A program made the translations under genes and the position numbers. From NCBI GenBank assembly GCA_009778235.1, contig WRKE01000235.1, forward strand, positions 1 to 8,135: a DNA stretch of 8,135 nucleotides. The letters are read 5' to 3'. Positions within the stretch are counted from its first letter, which is position 1, and every line of letters begins with the position of its first letter. Origin of the DNA: Pseudomonadota bacterium (GTDB lineage Bacteria; Desulfobacterota; Desulfobulbia; Desulfobulbales; Desulfobulbaceae). The notes below the pieces were generated by a model. It had not been told where the DNA came from. It saw only the letters and a program-made list of their open reading frames with translations, and searched no databases. Positions 6,466-8,135 of the stretch are shown one piece after another.

Positions 6466-7254
6466 ATGTCTGACAAGAAACGTTTAGGTGAACTCCTGAT
6501 CGATGCCGGCCTCATCACTGTGGCAGACTGCAATCGCGCCCTGAAAATGCAGGTTGGCGGGAACCGCAGGCTCGGCAGGATTCTGGTAAAAATGGGCATC
6601 ATCACCAGCGACCAACTGCTTGAAACGCTTTCCGCCCAGTTTGACTCGCCGATCATCAGTGTTGCCCAGGAATACAACGAATCGGCAAAAGGAATGCTGC
6701 CCCGCTATCTCTGTTCCAGGTACGATGTTATCCCCCTGTGCCTTGAAAGCGACAAGATTCTTCGGGTTGCCATGGCCGATCCTTCGGATATCGAAGCCAT
6801 TGCCGATATCGAAAATTTTACCGGTAAGGCGGTCCAGCCCTGCCTGGCGCGGCAAACAGATATCCAGCGGGCCATCCAGAAGTATGTGCCGATCTCCTAC
6901 AGCGACATCTTCAATCCCCAGCGCCACACCAACTATGCCAGGATTGCCTCGGCTGTAGCCCTGGTCCTGATCATCGTTGTCGCCGGTCTCACCCATCGCT
7001 TTTATGTCCAGACCAAGTATGGGACCATCACCCGGTCAGGCACCTCCACTATTTACAAGAACCATGACCTGATGGTCGGGCTCGAGCAAAGTGGCAAGAC
7101 CACGTTGCTGGGACGCGGTAACCACGCCAGCGGCTATTATTCCATCACTTTCGATTCTCCCACCGCATTGGCCGATTTCGTGGAAAACAAGAAGAGTGAT
7201 CTCTCGACCGCCCAATATGAATGGGCCATGTGGGCGATATCGCACTTCCACTGA
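6466..7254 (+). CDS. Single-pass membrane protein with stand-alone MshEN (GspE N-terminal) c-di-GMP-binding domain
   Basis: A 262-residue protein without an ATPase domain. Residues 6-29 and 35-58 are two 24-residue MshEN motifs of the pattern RLGxxLxxxGxxxxxxLxxxLxxQ with the canonical 5-residue spacer (VGGNR). The only deviation is Cys22 in place of Leu in the first. Residues about 60-140 complete the GspE/PilB N-terminal fold (VAMADPSDIEAIADIENFTG). A hydrophobic helix at about 159-175 is followed by RFYVQTKYG and an about 80-residue hydrophilic tail, probably extracytoplasmic, with no motif I recognise. MshEN domains normally regulate type II secretion or type IV pilus ATPases through c-di-GMP; here the domain is tethered to the membrane instead. 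GGAG at 6455-6458 is 7 nt before ATG 6466 but only 1 nt before ATG 6460. An ATG at 6388 would add 26 uncharacteristic residues. A role as c-di-GMP receptor is inference. Confidence 0.85.
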   Translation: MSDKKRLGELLIDAGLITVADCNRALKMQVGGNRRLGRILVKMGIITSDQLLETLSAQFDSPIISVAQEYNESAKGMLPRYLCSRYDVIPLCLESDKILRVAMADPSDIEAIADIENFTGKAVQPCLARQTDIQRAIQKYVPISYSDIFNPQRHTNYARIASAVALVLIIVVAGLTHRFYVQTKYGTITRSGTSTIYKNHDLMVGLEQSGKTTLLGRGNHASGYYSITFDSPTALADFVENKKSDLSTAQYEWAMWAISHFH

Positions 7255-7360
7255 TAACCGCCCCATCCACCTAATTACCAAAATGTAAGATGGCAATCGG
7301 CCGGAATTGGTTCAACCTCATATCATATTGAATTTTCGACCAATGACTCAACACAACGCA

Positions 7361-7376
7361 TGGCACGCATCGTGCA
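7361..7376 (+). promoter_or_regulatory. Sigma-54 (-24/-12) promoter upstream of the Fn3-like gene
   Basis: TGGCACGCATCGTGCA matches the consensus TGGCACG-N4-TTGCW at every specified base except the first T of the -12 box. The invariant GG (7362-7363) and GC (7374-7375) are exactly 10 bp apart. Transcription would begin near 7387, giving a leader of about 42 nt to ATG 7429. This class of promoter requires an NtrC-type activator, and one is encoded in this window. Direct control by that protein is inference. Confidence 0.75.
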
Positions 7377-7379
7377 ACC

Positions 7380-7391
7380 TCTTTGCAAAGA
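7380..7391. repeat. 12-bp perfect palindrome at the predicted transcription start
   Basis: TCTTTGCAAAGA at 7380-7391 is its own reverse complement and covers the predicted start of the sigma-54 transcript. It could be a repressor site or chance. Confidence 0.35.
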
Positions 7392-7428
7392 TCTCGATGT
7401 TTTTGCCTCTTCTCATGCGGTGATACTG

Positions 7429-8135
7429 ATGCATATATGGCTTATCCGTCTCTTTCTCCTGCTCAGTTGCTTCCTGCCCGGAATGGCATTGGCGGCGACT
7501 CCCCAAACAATCCATATTGAATGGGGATATACCCCGCCCTCTTCACCGGCCCTTACCGGGTTCAAGCTGTATATGGAGGGTGTTTTTGTTTGCGAGACCA
7601 AAGATCCCGCCGCCACCGCGATGGACTGCACGGTATCGCTGCCCCAGGACACCACCAACTTTACCTTGACCGCCACCTTCGCGGACAACACGGAAAGCCC
7701 GCACTCACAACCATTTGTCTTCACCGCAGCCGACATCCCGACCGGCCCGCAACCCCCTCCGCAACTGGAGACGACCGGCAACAAACTGTTTACCTTCACC
7801 TGGACCGCGCCGGCTGATACAACCAGCCTCAAAGGCTACCGGATCTACCTGAACAATACCCTGCTGTGCGAAACAACCAATTCATCCACGAACACAATTT
7901 CCTGCAGGGCCGATCTAGTCCGTGACACCATGGCCTTCAGCATAACCAAAGTGGCTAGCGATGGCAGCGAGAGTAATCCGTCCAACCTGTTGGTTTTTGA
8001 TCCAACGGCCTATCCGGAGTTGTTCGCCAATACCAAACAGTTCACGTTTTCATGGGAATACAACCAGACAGCAGCAATCAAAGGATTCCGCATTTACCAG
8101 AACTCTTTCCTGATCTGCCAAACCAATGATCCCAG
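7429..8135 (+). CDS. Secreted protein with tandem fibronectin-III-like repeats (partial, runs off the right edge)
   Basis: The frame is open to the end of the window (235 codons seen). A signal peptide with hydrophobic core WLIRLFLLLSCFL ends in ALA-A (cleavage after about residue 22), so the protein is exported. An LLSC before a further hydrophobic run is a poor lipobox. At least two and the start of a third Fn3-like beta-sandwich follow, anchored at Trp32, Trp125 and Trp209. Each shows the strand pattern W...(L/I)(T/K)G(F/Y)(K/R)(L/I)Y. Repeats 1 and 2 carry a cysteine pair with identical spacing (Cys55/Cys67 and Cys147/Cys159, CX11C), and repeat 3 begins the same way at Cys230. The ATG at 7429 has little Shine-Dalgarno; GTG 7420 and ATG 7360 are in frame, but the latter sits in the sigma-54 promoter. 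Likely a surface or extracellular adhesion-type protein; the partner and C-terminal anchor are unseen. Confidence 0.82.
   Translation, partial: MHIWLIRLFLLLSCFLPGMALAATPQTIHIEWGYTPPSSPALTGFKLYMEGVFVCETKDPAATAMDCTVSLPQDTTNFTLTATFADNTESPHSQPFVFTAADIPTGPQPPPQLETTGNKLFTFTWTAPADTTSLKGYRIYLNNTLLCETTNSSTNTISCRADLVRDTMAFSITKVASDGSESNPSNLLVFDPTAYPELFANTKQFTFSWEYNQTAAIKGFRIYQNSFLICQTNDP

Noticed and set aside
1..8135. CRISPR arrays, tRNA/rRNA genes, insertion-sequence ends
   Set aside because: Looked for by eye on both strands. No regularly spaced repeats, cloverleaf, rRNA signature, transposase motif or paired terminal repeats were found.

Overview
The window looks like chromosomal DNA of a moderately GC-rich Gram-negative bacterium. 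It carries an outer-membrane-type lipoprotein, a periplasmic-type ComEA protein, a sigma-54 activator and a -24/-12 promoter. The gene mix (GlrK/QseG/GlrR-like three-gene set, a free-standing MshEN/GspE N-terminal domain protein, a secreted Fn3-repeat protein) would fit a Desulfobulbales-like member of the Desulfobacterota. That placement is inference from gene content and could not be checked.

Layout. At 1-65 is the tail of an unidentified gene. It overlaps mutM/fpg (58-894, +), the 8-oxoguanine DNA glycosylase. A short convergent gap (895-993) follows. Four minus-strand genes (5402 down to 994) are tightly packed and probably form one operon, transcribed in the order vanZ-like, histidine kinase (glrK-like), lipoprotein (qseG-like), sigma-54 response regulator (glrR-like). 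The junctions are a 1-nt overlap, a 4-nt overlap and a 1-nt gap. The glrK-qseG-glrR order matches the enterobacterial envelope-signalling operon; the VanZ-like gene with a soluble C-terminal domain in front of it does not belong to that textbook operon.

A 5403-5608 divergent region separates this operon from a small ComEA-type helix-hairpin-helix protein (5609-5863, +), which has a good sigma-70 promoter and a strong Shine-Dalgarno. Next comes about 600 bp without a convincing gene (5864-6465). It contains a possible terminator, an AT-rich hairpin overlapping a candidate promoter, and a possibly structured leader. It precedes a 262-residue membrane protein (6466-7254) made of an intact tandem MshEN c-di-GMP-binding signature, one transmembrane helix and an extracytoplasmic tail, with no ATPase domain. 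The window ends inside a secreted fibronectin-III-like protein (7429 onward) whose repeats share a CX11C cysteine pair. It lies behind a near-consensus sigma-54 promoter.

How they may work together (inference): the VanZ-GlrK-QseG-GlrR set reads as an envelope-sensing phosphorelay ending in a sigma-54 activator. The nearby sigma-54 promoter of the surface/secreted Fn3 protein is an obvious candidate target. The MshEN membrane protein between them suggests a c-di-GMP input to a surface or secretion function.
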